In this document: positions 1-7,231 of the stretch, in pieces
How the letters are laid out: every line of letters begins with the position of its first letter
Numbering within the stretch: the stretch's first letter is position 1
Assembly (NCBI GenBank): GCA_023228025.1
Contig: JALOCD010000049.1
Location: forward strand, 1 to 31,901
DNA from: Prolixibacteraceae bacterium
GTDB taxonomy: Bacteria; Bacteroidota; Bacteroidia; Bacteroidales; Prolixibacteraceae
Direction: 5' to 3'
Length of the DNA stretch: 31,901 nucleotides
The notes under the pieces: model-generated
The model's database searches: none
What the model saw: only the letters and a program-made list of their open reading frames with translations
What the model was told of the DNA's origin: nothing
Program-made: the position numbers and the translations under genes

Positions 1-2
1 AT

Positions 3-21
3 TGAATCCACTCCGAAAAGT
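3..21 (+). repeat. IS left terminal inverted repeat
   Basis: Starts TGAATCCACTCCGAAAAGT and pairs with 1784-1802 on the opposite strand, with 4 mismatches in 19. Confidence 0.7.
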
Positions 22-112
22 GAAATTGTTTTTAATTAATTAATAATCAGTTATATAATTGTTTTTTTCAATTGTTTTATGTATCTTGCTTTCATAATTA
101 AAAGAGCATCAA

Positions 113-1774
113 ATGTTTAAAAAATCATCGAAATCAGGTCAACTTAACATTTTTACATCGCCCAAATCTTTGTTTTCAGGCAATTCGCTAAAAATGTACG
201 AAGATGAGCAGGCATGGCATAACCAGTTTCGTAAACAGGTCACCATGCGCATTGATGAAAATATCTTTCGGCCTTTATATTGTCAGGACAATGGTACACC
301 CAATGCGCCTATCCGTGTACTGGTTGCAATGATGGTACTAAAAGAGGCCGAAGGCTTAAGTGACCAAAAGATCTTTGAGAACTGTCGTTTTAACCTTCTG
401 GTTCGCAGTGCTATAGGCTTGTATAATGCAGACGATCCACTACCCACGGAATCAACCTATTATTTATTCCGCAAACGCATCCAGGAATATGCAAAGGAAG
501 AAAACGAAAACCTCTTCGAAACTGCTTTTGCACAAATCACCAAAGGCCAATGTGCCGAATTCGAAGTTAGTGGAAAGCGTATCCGCATGGACAGCAAATT
601 GTTGGGCAGCAATATTGCCTGGCTTAGCCGTTACGAATTGATACACGAGACACTGCGTTTATTTTATGACCAGGTTAAACAAGCTGGCCAACTCGACAAA
701 GCCATCAAAGACCGGTTAGACGAGCTGCTTAAATTAGAGGGCAATAAAGTTGTTTACATCTGCTCGGGCGAAGAGGTCAAAAGCCGCTTGCAGGAACTCG
801 GTGAATTGATATACAAGATATTGCCACTATTTTTATCCTCAACAGGAGTTCATTATCAAACCCTCCAACGGGTTTTCAACGAGCAGTACAGGGTAGATGA
901 AAAAAAAGTGGTCGTTGCCCGTGAAAAAGAAGAAATATCGGCAAAATCGGTTCAGTCGCCACACGATACAGACTGTCACTACCGGAATAAGGATGACCAA
1001 AAGGTGAAAGGCTTCAGCATCAATGTAACAGAGAGTTGTGATGATGACAAGTCCTTAAACCTGATCGGCCATGTCGATGTGAGGAAAGCAAGTTGTTCTG
1101 ACGTTGATTTTCTTCAGGACGACATCGAAAAAGCACAGGAAGTATTCCCTGATAAAATACAAACCGCACACGCTGACGGAGCATATCATAGTCCTGATAA
1201 CCAGCAATATTGCAAGGACAACGAAATCGATCTGTACCTCCATGCCATACAAGGGGCGAAAAGCAGGTACCAGTTCAATTTTGCCGAAAATGGGGAACTC
1301 TCTATTTTTGATACAATAACCAACGAGATTGTTGGTCCCAAAATGATTATCTCTAAAGACGGCACCGTTAAATGGCGCATCAAAACTGAAAAAGGTTACC
1401 GGTACTTTACCCAAAAAGATATTGATGGTTACCTGATCCGAAAACAGATAGCAGAAACTCCCATTGAAACTTTACAGTTCCGTAACAATGTTGAAGCCAC
1501 CATTTTTCAATTAGGCTACCATTATCCAAACGCAAAAAGCAGGTACCGGGGTGAAATCAAGCACCAAATGTGGGCCAATATCCGCTGTCTGTGGGTGAAC
1601 TTTGTCCGAATACTAAACTACATAAAACAATTATGTCAAAGAACTTCATTTTTTGCAAAATATGAGCTCAAATATCACTGTGCCAAGCTCATTTTTGCGT
1701 TTCAATCATTTCTAACGGCAATATTGCCACATCATCTATCAAGTTCCGAAAACGCTGACTTCTCAATCAGTTGA
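113..1774 (+). CDS. IS1182-type DDE transposase
   Basis: This 553-residue protein has the IS1182 layout. An N-terminal DUF772-like region (about residues 40-150, with the segment GLSDQKIFENCRFN) is followed by a DDE catalytic domain. Likely catalytic acids are D160 (RIRMDSKLLGSN), D355 (AHADGAYHSPDNQ) and E461 (RNNVEATIFQLGYH). The stretch around residues 281-310, with SPHD.D..YR.K and VKGFSINVTE, is characteristic of this transposase group. The frame is open throughout with no truncation, so the element may be active. Start is the first ATG of the open frame, 92 bp inside the left end. It would cut and rejoin DNA at the element's ends. Identification is firm at the family level; the exact subgroup is not resolved. 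Confidence 0.93.
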   Translation: MFKKSSKSGQLNIFTSPKSLFSGNSLKMYEDEQAWHNQFRKQVTMRIDENIFRPLYCQDNGTPNAPIRVLVAMMVLKEAEGLSDQKIFENCRFNLLVRSAIGLYNADDPLPTESTYYLFRKRIQEYAKEENENLFETAFAQITKGQCAEFEVSGKRIRMDSKLLGSNIAWLSRYELIHETLRLFYDQVKQAGQLDKAIKDRLDELLKLEGNKVVYICSGEEVKSRLQELGELIYKILPLFLSSTGVHYQTLQRVFNEQYRVDEKKVVVAREKEEISAKSVQSPHDTDCHYRNKDDQKVKGFSINVTESCDDDKSLNLIGHVDVRKASCSDVDFLQDDIEKAQEVFPDKIQTAHADGAYHSPDNQQYCKDNEIDLYLHAIQGAKSRYQFNFAENGELSIFDTITNEIVGPKMIISKDGTVKWRIKTEKGYRYFTQKDIDGYLIRKQIAETPIETLQFRNNVEATIFQLGYHYPNAKSRYRGEIKHQMWANIRCLWVNFVRILNYIKQLCQRTSFFAKYELKYHCAKLIFAFQSFLTAILPHHLSSSENADFSIS

Positions 1775-1783
1775 GAAAAATCG

Positions 1784-1802
1784 AGTTGTCGGACGGGATT
1801 CA
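1784..1802 (-). repeat. IS right terminal inverted repeat
   Basis: The reverse complement reads TGAATCCCGTCCGACAACT, matching the left end at 15 of 19 positions. It lies just after the transposase stop codon. Confidence 0.7.
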
Positions 1803-1831
1803 GAATTAGCAGAATAAATGAGGATGAAGCG

Positions 1832-2239
1832 ATGGAAAGAGATGCGCTGACATACAAAGTTATCGGGTGCGCGATGAGAGTGCATAACGAACTTGGAAAT
1901 GGATTTCAAGAGGTTATTTACCAAAGGTGTTTGGCCATCGAATTTGTCAATGAGGGCTTGAATTATGAAAGGGAGAAAGAGCAAAACATTTTCTACCTTG
2001 GAACTAATGTTGGAACCCGAAGGGCAGATTTCGTTGTTGAAAATCACCTGATTGTCGAATTGAAGGCACTTATCAACCTCGAAGATGTGCATCTGGTGCA
2101 AGCCAAAAATTATGTGGTGGCCTATAATTTCACCAGAGGCCTGCTGCTCAATTTCGGCGCCATCAGTCTACAATACAAGCTCATCTTCAATCCGAAGTAC
2201 CAAACCCTGGCCTCTCCAAAAAAACCTCCGGCAACCTAA
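1832..2239 (+). CDS. GxxExxY protein, PD-(D/E)XK nuclease fold
   Basis: This 135-residue protein carries the family's name motif at G24-F-Q-E27-V-I-Y30. It also has a PD-(D/E)XK-like core, D66 (RRADFVVE) followed by E76-x-K78 (VELKA). Proteins of this family are common in Bacteroidota and are predicted nuclease-fold proteins, but their cellular role is not established. An AGGA stretch about 8 bases upstream supports the start. The IS ends 29 bp before the start codon. The last 35 or so residues (from LLLNFGAISLQYK) are repeated three more times downstream as DNA copies, each ending in its own TAA. The C-terminal tail after KYQT is low in complexity (LASPKKPPAT) and differs among the copies, so it is probably not structurally important. 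Confidence 0.85.
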   Translation: MERDALTYKVIGCAMRVHNELGNGFQEVIYQRCLAIEFVNEGLNYEREKEQNIFYLGTNVGTRRADFVVENHLIVELKALINLEDVHLVQAKNYVVAYNFTRGLLLNFGAISLQYKLIFNPKYQTLASPKKPPAT

Positions 2240-2680
2240 TTCTGTTCAATTCTTTAATTCTGAAAATTCTGCTCCATTTCGGCGCCATCAGCCTGCAATA
2301 CAAACTCATCTTCAATCCCAAATACCAAACTCCTTCCTCTTCAAAAAACCCTCTGCCAACCTAATTCTGTTAATTCTATAATTCTGAAAATTCTGCTCCA
2401 TTTCGGCGCCATCAGCCTGCAATACAAACTCATCTTCAATCCCAAATACCAAACTCCTTCCTCTTCAAAAAACCCTTCGGCAACCTAATTCTGATCAATT
2501 CTTTAATTCTGAAAATTCTGCTTCAGACTCAAATTCAGTGCCATCAGCCTCCAATATAAGCTCATCTTCAATCCCAAATACCAAACTCCTTCCTCTTCAA
2601 AAAACCCTCTGCCAACCTAATTCTGTTAATTCTTAAATTCTGGTCAATTCTGCTCAATTCTGGCCAATTCTGCTTCAGAC
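2141..2680 (+). repeat. Four tandem copies of the GxxExxY gene 3' end
   Basis: The block coding for LL.FGAISLQYKLIFNPKYQT plus its stop codon and an AATTCTG-rich spacer occurs four times in direct orientation. The shared CCATCAG word starts at 2160, 2285, 2409 and 2541 (steps of 125, 124 and 132). The first copy is the real gene end; the other three have no start of their own. Between copy 1 and copy 2 the GAISLQYKLIFNPKYQT coding stretch differs at six positions, all synonymous. Copy 4 keeps the protein sequence too, apart from G to S and a changed first residue. The spacer holds several AATTCTG heptamers, which expand to about five in the last copy. No other gene is visible from 2240 to 2832. 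Confidence 0.9.
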
Positions 2681-2754
2681 AATTAATTCCTCCATTCACC
2701 CCCTCAAAAATCTCCATTCACCGATTCTTTATTTCAGGAAAGATTGGTTGGTAA

Positions 2755-2762
2755 TATTTTTG
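2755..2762 (+). promoter_or_regulatory. Possible -7 promoter box
   Basis: TATTTTTG matches the Bacteroidota -7 consensus TAnnTTTG, about 70 bp before the small open frame at 2833. No convincing -33 TTTG at the usual distance is seen, so this is weak. Confidence 0.3.
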
Positions 2763-2832
2763 ATCATGTTTTTAAAACTTACGATCATGAATGTATCGGT
2801 TGTGGAAATAAATATCAATAATACACCTCCCA

Positions 2833-3168
2833 ATGAAATTATACGCTAACCTGATTCCTGCCATAGCATACGCTTTGACAACTATGTTTTCCAACATGGC
2901 AGGGGTGACCTCTGTGGTTGAAAATCATCCCCAAAAACAGCAGATTGTCTCACTTCCGGTTACGTCTAATGAACTTAACAGCCAAAAGAGCTGTGTTTTG
3001 GTGACAAAAAATGGACAGCTCATCCGTGACTCATTTTTTGAGTTTTTCCCTGGACCGCTCAACACTTCTGGTTGCTCCACGGTCATTTACCAAATTTTTA
3101 CCGGAACGCCAGGACTCTTTGAAATAGCCCCCTTCCGGATGAGGTTCCAACCTCATGATGCGGATTAA
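2833..3168 (+). CDS. Hypothetical small protein
   Basis: This 111-residue open frame resembles no family I recognise. The N terminus (MKLYANLIPAIAYALTTMFS) is hydrophobic and could be a signal or membrane anchor. The rest has two cysteines (C54 and C81) but no motif. It is convergent with the large lipoprotein gene, with 28 bp between the stops. A -7-like box lies about 70 bp upstream, but no ribosome site is evident. It could be a genuine secreted peptide or a chance frame in otherwise empty sequence; I lean only slightly towards real. Confidence 0.35.
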   Translation: MKLYANLIPAIAYALTTMFSNMAGVTSVVENHPQKQQIVSLPVTSNELNSQKSCVLVTKNGQLIRDSFFEFFPGPLNTSGCSTVIYQIFTGTPGLFEIAPFRMRFQPHDAD

Positions 3169-3196
3169 ATCTTTGGCTGACATTTGCAGCAAATTA

Positions 3197-5668
3197 CTAC
3201 TTTGTAAAGGATATATAAAGCGATCCTCCGTTGCCTTTGTAGGAAGTCATGGTTTGGCTATAAACTGAAGCATTGGTGTGGGTTTCTTTGTATTCTTTAG
3301 CAATAGCTTTCACATAAGGAGAAATATCTGTATATTTTGGAGGCTGAAAATCCATCATTCCCAGAGAAGCTGCCGGCACGTTTTGAAGTTCAATCGTTAC
3401 ATTGTATTCTTTTGAGACGTGATCGTCCCAATTTGGCGCATACATTGTTTTTTCTTTGATATCACATCTTAATGAGAGCAACACAGTGGCATCTGCATTG
3501 ACATTTGCTGTGATGGTAAAGATTTTACTGTCTGATGTCGTTTCTCCGGAAACGGGGAAACCATAGTTTCCGGTAAAAGAAAATGCAGTGCCTTTCACCG
3601 TTGGCCCGGATTTAGTAGTGTAAGGCGAATCAAACCGGGACGAAGTAGTATTGTACTTAAAGTATTCGTTAGATGAGCGCTCCCCAGTGGAAAATACCAC
3701 ATCAGCAATCGTTAGTTCTAAACTCATATCTTTGACAGTCAGCCATTTGGAATATCTACTTTGGATGGTATTTGAAATGATTGCGGGCGAACTGGCATCG
3801 ACCAGCTTCTTGCCGGTCGAATTGTCATACAAGTCAACTTTTACAGTAAAGTTGCCTTCTTTAGAATATGTATGGGTTACGGTACTGTCGCTAAGTACTG
3901 TTGTCTGTGAACTTCCATCGCCAAAATCCCAAACATATTTGGCCGATTTCGGGGCATATCCTTTTGGTCTGGCCGTAAAGGAATAGTTTTTGGAAAGTTC
4001 GCCATACAATGGATTTGGTGAAATTGTCAAAGGAATATTATTGACCGTTAACCATTTGAAATCCACAAATCTATTGTTGTACTCTCCGTTAGTTTTGCTC
4101 GATTCCCTCCAACCGACAATATAAACTCCAAGAATATTGGGGCCGGGTTTAAGAAAAGTGGCAGCAGTTCCATCAGCTTTTGCTTTGGAGAGACCCTTCC
4201 CATCCTTGTCAACTATTATATGACCTATAATCTTTTGGTCCTGTACTGTAAATGAGACTTCAGCCGTAGGACAAATTGCCATGGTAAGCAAAGAGTCAAC
4301 ATTGACTGTTAGTCCGTCTTTCACTTCGTACCCTACACCGTTTGTTGCCCAAAATGTATAGGATGGAAAGGTATTCGGCACTACTGTCCCAATTGTATTA
4401 TTCAAGACCTCTCCCCAGCGTTTACCAATCTTATCCCATTCAATGTAAGCCGTTTTGGCATAATAAGTAACAAAGGGATAAGGATTTGAAACATCATCCC
4501 CGTTTAGTTTGGCCAGATATGGTTGAAATTTATTATTAGTAAATTCGATGGTCTGGCCAGTTCCGGGGGTATTCGGATCTGATATAAATAACTTGCCACT
4601 ACTGACAGAAACCTGATAGCAGATCAAATCATGGCCACTATATTTTGGAGTTCCATCAGTATTTGTGCCAGTTTGTCTGTAAATCCCGATTCCTTGCGGT
4701 TCACCCGTTAAAAGCATTACTCCAGCTATCGTGAGTAATTTTTGTTTATCCATTTCCTGGTTTTTATCTATATATTTATCAAAAATGGATGCAAATAATC
4801 CATCCCATTCCAGGTCTTTATGAATAACAGAACAGAACTTGTACCCTTTTGCATTATCCTGCCAGAAATTAGCATTATCGCTGAACTTGTCGTTGAGTTT
4901 GCCCTCAGTAGGTTTTTTCTCGAAAAAGTACCACATCGCTGCCATATTTTGTCCTGCACAATGTCCGCCAGGTGCAATGTAAGAGCCATAGTTAACAAAT
5001 TCCCAGTCATCGGTGCCCGGCTTAAACCCTGAAGAGATGATGGGCTGACCGTTCAACAGACTCTCCGAGATGGAACTGATGATAATATTGGCTCCTGTTG
5101 GTGCAGCGCTTTTCAAATTGACCGCTCCGCTTTTCAGCTTACTGGCAGGCAGAAAATGCCGTGTCAAAAGCGTGATCGAATTGGAAGTGATATTGCTAAA
5201 CGGAATTCCTTCCAGTTTACCTGTAGCATCGTCAATATAAAATCCGAGCGGGATATGACCCTGAGGGATGGTAACGGGGATGGTAACGCTCATCAGTCCT
5301 TTGGAATAACTTCCATCGAGTGAAATAGAAATGAGCGGAGAAATCGGATTAAAATTTGCTCCAAACTGGTGGTTCTTTACGGTGGCGTAAGCGATTTTCA
5401 GCGTTGGATTGGTGGTATAGCCATTCGCCGGAACAGTAACCTCCAACCCATCAACGGGGGTTCCGGGTTTTGTAATTTTTACAGTGGTCCCAGCTGATCC
5501 GATGGTGGTTGTCGACAAATCGGCAAAAGCACCAGTTGTAATGTTCTGTAAAACAACATCCTGACCTGTTTGATCCGTTTTGTCTTCGGAGGATGATTGA
5601 TCCTCAGGCTTGTTGCACGCCCAGGCCAATCCAACCACCACCATAATGAAGATGAAAGATTTTATCAT
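3197..5668 (-). CDS. Lipoprotein with papain-like domain and PKD domain
   Basis: The 823-residue product starts with a lipoprotein signal whose lipid cysteine is C18 (GLAWAC), followed by an acidic, serine-rich linker. Residues about 70-180 form a beta-rich region (VDGLEVTVPANGY...). Residues about 225-420 hold a predicted papain-like cysteine peptidase core: C237 in GGHCAGQNM, H346 in SGHDLICYQV and D364 in ISDPNTPG. This order and spacing fit a Cys/His/Asp triad. A PKD domain follows at about 548-625 (WDFGDGS 580-586, HTYSKEGNFTVKV). The remaining roughly 190 residues are unassigned. The Cys/His/Asp assignment is my inference from motif order. A surface-anchored peptidase or transglutaminase-like enzyme is the likeliest role. 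It is monocistronic as far as can be seen. Confidence 0.75.
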   Translation of the reverse strand: MIKSFIFIMVVVGLAWACNKPEDQSSSEDKTDQTGQDVVLQNITTGAFADLSTTTIGSAGTTVKITKPGTPVDGLEVTVPANGYTTNPTLKIAYATVKNHQFGANFNPISPLISISLDGSYSKGLMSVTIPVTIPQGHIPLGFYIDDATGKLEGIPFSNITSNSITLLTRHFLPASKLKSGAVNLKSAAPTGANIIISSISESLLNGQPIISSGFKPGTDDWEFVNYGSYIAPGGHCAGQNMAAMWYFFEKKPTEGKLNDKFSDNANFWQDNAKGYKFCSVIHKDLEWDGLFASIFDKYIDKNQEMDKQKLLTIAGVMLLTGEPQGIGIYRQTGTNTDGTPKYSGHDLICYQVSVSSGKLFISDPNTPGTGQTIEFTNNKFQPYLAKLNGDDVSNPYPFVTYYAKTAYIEWDKIGKRWGEVLNNTIGTVVPNTFPSYTFWATNGVGYEVKDGLTVNVDSLLTMAICPTAEVSFTVQDQKIIGHIIVDKDGKGLSKAKADGTAATFLKPGPNILGVYIVGWRESSKTNGEYNNRFVDFKWLTVNNIPLTISPNPLYGELSKNYSFTARPKGYAPKSAKYVWDFGDGSSQTTVLSDSTVTHTYSKEGNFTVKVDLYDNSTGKKLVDASSPAIISNTIQSRYSKWLTVKDMSLELTIADVVFSTGERSSNEYFKYNTTSSRFDSPYTTKSGPTVKGTAFSFTGNYGFPVSGETTSDSKIFTITANVNADATVLLSLRCDIKEKTMYAPNWDDHVSKEYNVTIELQNVPAASLGMMDFQPPKYTDISPYVKAIAKEYKETHTNASVYSQTMTSYKGNGGSLYISFTK

Positions 5669-5992
5669 ACCTTGAATGTTTAATATTGACTATTAATGGC
5701 TGAATAAGCCCCGGGAAAGAGATAACCGTGTATGCACAAACATGTAGTAATGAACTGTTAATTCACCAATCTAAATTAGCCTGTTTAATATTTGAATACT
5801 ATAGCCCATTGGGGTTATTTCGCAACTCAATCATAGGGGAAAAACCATTTGAAATGGACAAATTAACAGGTCGCATAAAAACATGGTGGAAGAATAGCGC
5901 AAGATTTCAAAGCACAATCATTGGCAAAAAAATTGTCCTGAAATTCTGTTCATCAAAAGGAAAACAAATTACCTGCGTACAAAATAATTTTT
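5669..5992. other. Intergenic region, no convincing gene
   Basis: This stretch lies between the start of the minus-strand lipoprotein gene and the tRNA promoter. It is AT-rich. It contains most of one open frame (5728-6042) that runs into the tRNA-like remnant and lacks family resemblance. I see no RNA gene or repeat here. Confidence 0.5.
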
Positions 5993-6000
5993 TATATTTG
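5993..6000 (+). promoter_or_regulatory. -7 promoter box for the tRNA region
   Basis: TATATTTG is a full match to the Bacteroidota -7 consensus TAnnTTTG. It ends 12 bases before the tRNA-like remnant at 6012, the distance expected for a transcript starting at that sequence. No clear -33 TTTG is present at about 20 bases upstream. Confidence 0.5.
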
Positions 6001-6011
6001 CCGACTCAATC

Positions 6012-6080
6012 GGGGATTAGCGTCCCGACGGGTCGGGACTAGATCGTTTGACTTCCGGTCATATGGTCATAAGTCGGACG
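6012..6080 (+). pseudogene. tRNA-like remnant interrupted by a palindrome
   Basis: The sequence follows the intact tRNA-Ala downstream. GGGGATTAGC matches its acceptor and early D arm. TAGATCGTTTGAC matches TAGAGCGTTTGAC of the D and anticodon arms. GGTCAT recurs at the right distance. Nine bases of the D loop are replaced by an 18-bp perfect palindrome (6022-6039), and the T arm is lost. The anticodon loop would read CTTCCGG, so the parent may have been a tRNA-Gly(TCC) rather than the neighbouring Ala gene. It cannot fold as a normal tRNA and is judged a remnant. Confidence 0.55.
6022..6039. repeat. 18-bp perfect palindrome inside tRNA remnant
   Basis: GTCCCGAC and GTCGGGAC form 8-bp arms around GG. 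It takes the place of the D loop of the tRNA-like sequence. Confidence 0.8.
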
Positions 6081-6096
6081 AAGTATTAAATGTAAT

Positions 6097-6170
6097 GGGG
6101 GATTAGCTCAGTTGGCTAGAGCGTTTGACTGGCAGTCAAAAGGTCATCGGTTCGATTCCGATATTCTCCA
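6097..6170 (+). tRNA. tRNA-Ala(GGC)
   Basis: All four arms can be drawn over 74 bases. The acceptor is GGGGGAT paired with ATTCTCC, the D stem GCTC/GAGC, the anticodon stem TTTGA/TCAAA with loop CTGGCAG, and the T stem ATCGG/CCGAT with loop TTCGATT. The anticodon at loop positions 3-5 is GGC, reading GCC and GCU for alanine. A G3:U70 pair, the alanine identity element, is present. The discriminator base is A and CCA is not encoded. The tRNA-like remnant lies 16 bases upstream and both may share one transcript. Confidence 0.95.
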
Positions 6171-6252
6171 CAGAAAATCAAAGAGGTTGCAAGTGAATTT
6201 GCAGCCTCTTTTGTTTAGAGCAAACAGTACACTCCTATCAACAAGAAAGCGA

Positions 6253-7017
6253 ATGCTAGTCTTACTTTCACCTTCAAAAACCATGGATTTTGCTTCGGCC
6301 AGTCCTACATTAATAAATTCGCAGCCTGTTTTCCAAAAGGAGATTGCCGAATTGATCCGGCATTTGAAAAAATTATCCTTAAGCCAACTGGAGGAGATGA
6401 TGAACATTAGCACAAAACTCGCATGGTTGAACAGGGAGCGGTTCGCCCTTTGGAAACCGGAATTCACAACTGCCAATTCAAATCCGGCAATTTGCTCTTT
6501 CAAGGGGGAAGTGTATCATGGATTGAATGTTCAATCTTTGCCTGCTAACGATGTTGAAGCCTCCCAACAGCATTTACGTATTCTCTCAGGCTTGTATGGA
6601 GTCCTTCGACCGCTTGACCTGATACAGCCCTATCGCCTGGAGATGGGGTCATCCTTCCAGTTTGGCAAATATACCAACCTTTACCATTTTTGGAGACAAA
6701 AAATCACCCGGCAAATTGGCATTGATTTGAAAGAAAGCGGTTCTAACCTGCTTATCAACCTGGCATCACAGGAGTATTTTTCCGCTCTTGACAGTAAAAA
6801 GCTGAATGTAAAAATAGTCACACCACAATTCCTGGAAGGCAAGAACGAAGCATTTAAAATGGTTACCGTTTATGCCAAAAAAGCCAGGGGAATGATGGCA
6901 CGCTATATGCTTGAATACCACATTAATTGTGAAGAAGATTTAAGGGGATTCAGCAGCGACGGTTATTACTTCAATAGCAACTTGTCAAAACCCGGTTCGC
7001 CTGTGTTCACGCGATAA
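6253..7017 (+). CDS. yaaA: YaaA family peroxide-stress protein
   Basis: A 254-residue protein of the YaaA (DUF328/UPF0246) family. Known members limit iron-driven oxidative DNA damage during peroxide stress in E. coli. Family hallmarks are the N-terminal MLVLLSPSKTMDF, then SGLYGVLRPLDLIQPYRLEMG near the middle and GFSSDGYYFN near the end. Length fits the usual 250-260 residues. The open frame extends upstream through the tRNA, so the start at 6253 was chosen because it begins exactly where family similarity begins and lies outside the tRNA. It is 82 bp behind the tRNA and has no terminator between, so partial co-transcription is possible. Confidence 0.92.
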   Translation: MLVLLSPSKTMDFASASPTLINSQPVFQKEIAELIRHLKKLSLSQLEEMMNISTKLAWLNRERFALWKPEFTTANSNPAICSFKGEVYHGLNVQSLPANDVEASQQHLRILSGLYGVLRPLDLIQPYRLEMGSSFQFGKYTNLYHFWRQKITRQIGIDLKESGSNLLINLASQEYFSALDSKKLNVKIVTPQFLEGKNEAFKMVTVYAKKARGMMARYMLEYHINCEEDLRGFSSDGYYFNSNLSKPGSPVFTR

Positions 7018-7208
7018 ATTTCCCTCTTCCATCCACAAAATCCCCCCAAACGTCTATTTTATTTTCAAAAAAATGAAATGTGAAGTTTTTTTGCTTCAAA
7101 ATGGAAGAAGCGATGAAGACAACACAAATAAGATTATCAATTGCCGTAATACTGATCCGGTTAACAGGATTCTTAGGATTTGTATCCCCATCTTTTGCAG
7201 CCATTTGT

Positions 7209-7216
7209 TATCTTTG
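7209..7216 (+). promoter_or_regulatory. -7 promoter box for the sensor kinase
   Basis: TATCTTTG fits TAnnTTTG exactly and lies 16 bases before the ATG at 7232. A transcript from here would exclude the longer in-frame start at 7073, so it helps decide the start. The nearest TTTG words upstream are at spacings that are too short or too long. Confidence 0.45.
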
Positions 7217-7231
7217 ATAAAAATAGATTCC

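Larger units (their letters stand above)
3..1802 (+). mobile_element. IS1182-type insertion sequence, complete
   Basis: A single transposase gene is enclosed by imperfect terminal inverted repeats. The left end (3-21) begins TGAATCC..TCCGA.AA.T. The reverse complement of the right end (1784-1802) agrees at 15 of 19 positions. Only two bases lie to the left inside the window, so a target duplication cannot be checked. The right end sits 29 bp before the start codon of the GxxExxY gene, so the insertion has probably replaced that gene's original upstream region. Family placement rests on the transposase type; the boundaries are read from the repeats and could be off by a base or two. Confidence 0.8.

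Noticed and set aside
1055..1414. 119-codon minus-strand frame inside the transposase
   Set aside because: Antisense of a clearly coding region; its residues match no family.
2141..2680. CRISPR array or diversity-generating retroelement
   Set aside because: The units are 124-132 bp with almost no unique spacer, and they are copies of a coding end. No cas gene or reverse transcriptase is present, and differences are synonymous rather than A-directed.
5728..6042. 104-codon open frame before the tRNA
   Set aside because: It runs into the promoter box and the tRNA-like remnant and has no signal, motif or family resemblance; probably chance.
6112..6252. N-terminal extension of YaaA back to 6112
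   Set aside because: The extension would translate through the tRNA-Ala gene, and family similarity starts exactly at the ATG at 6253.
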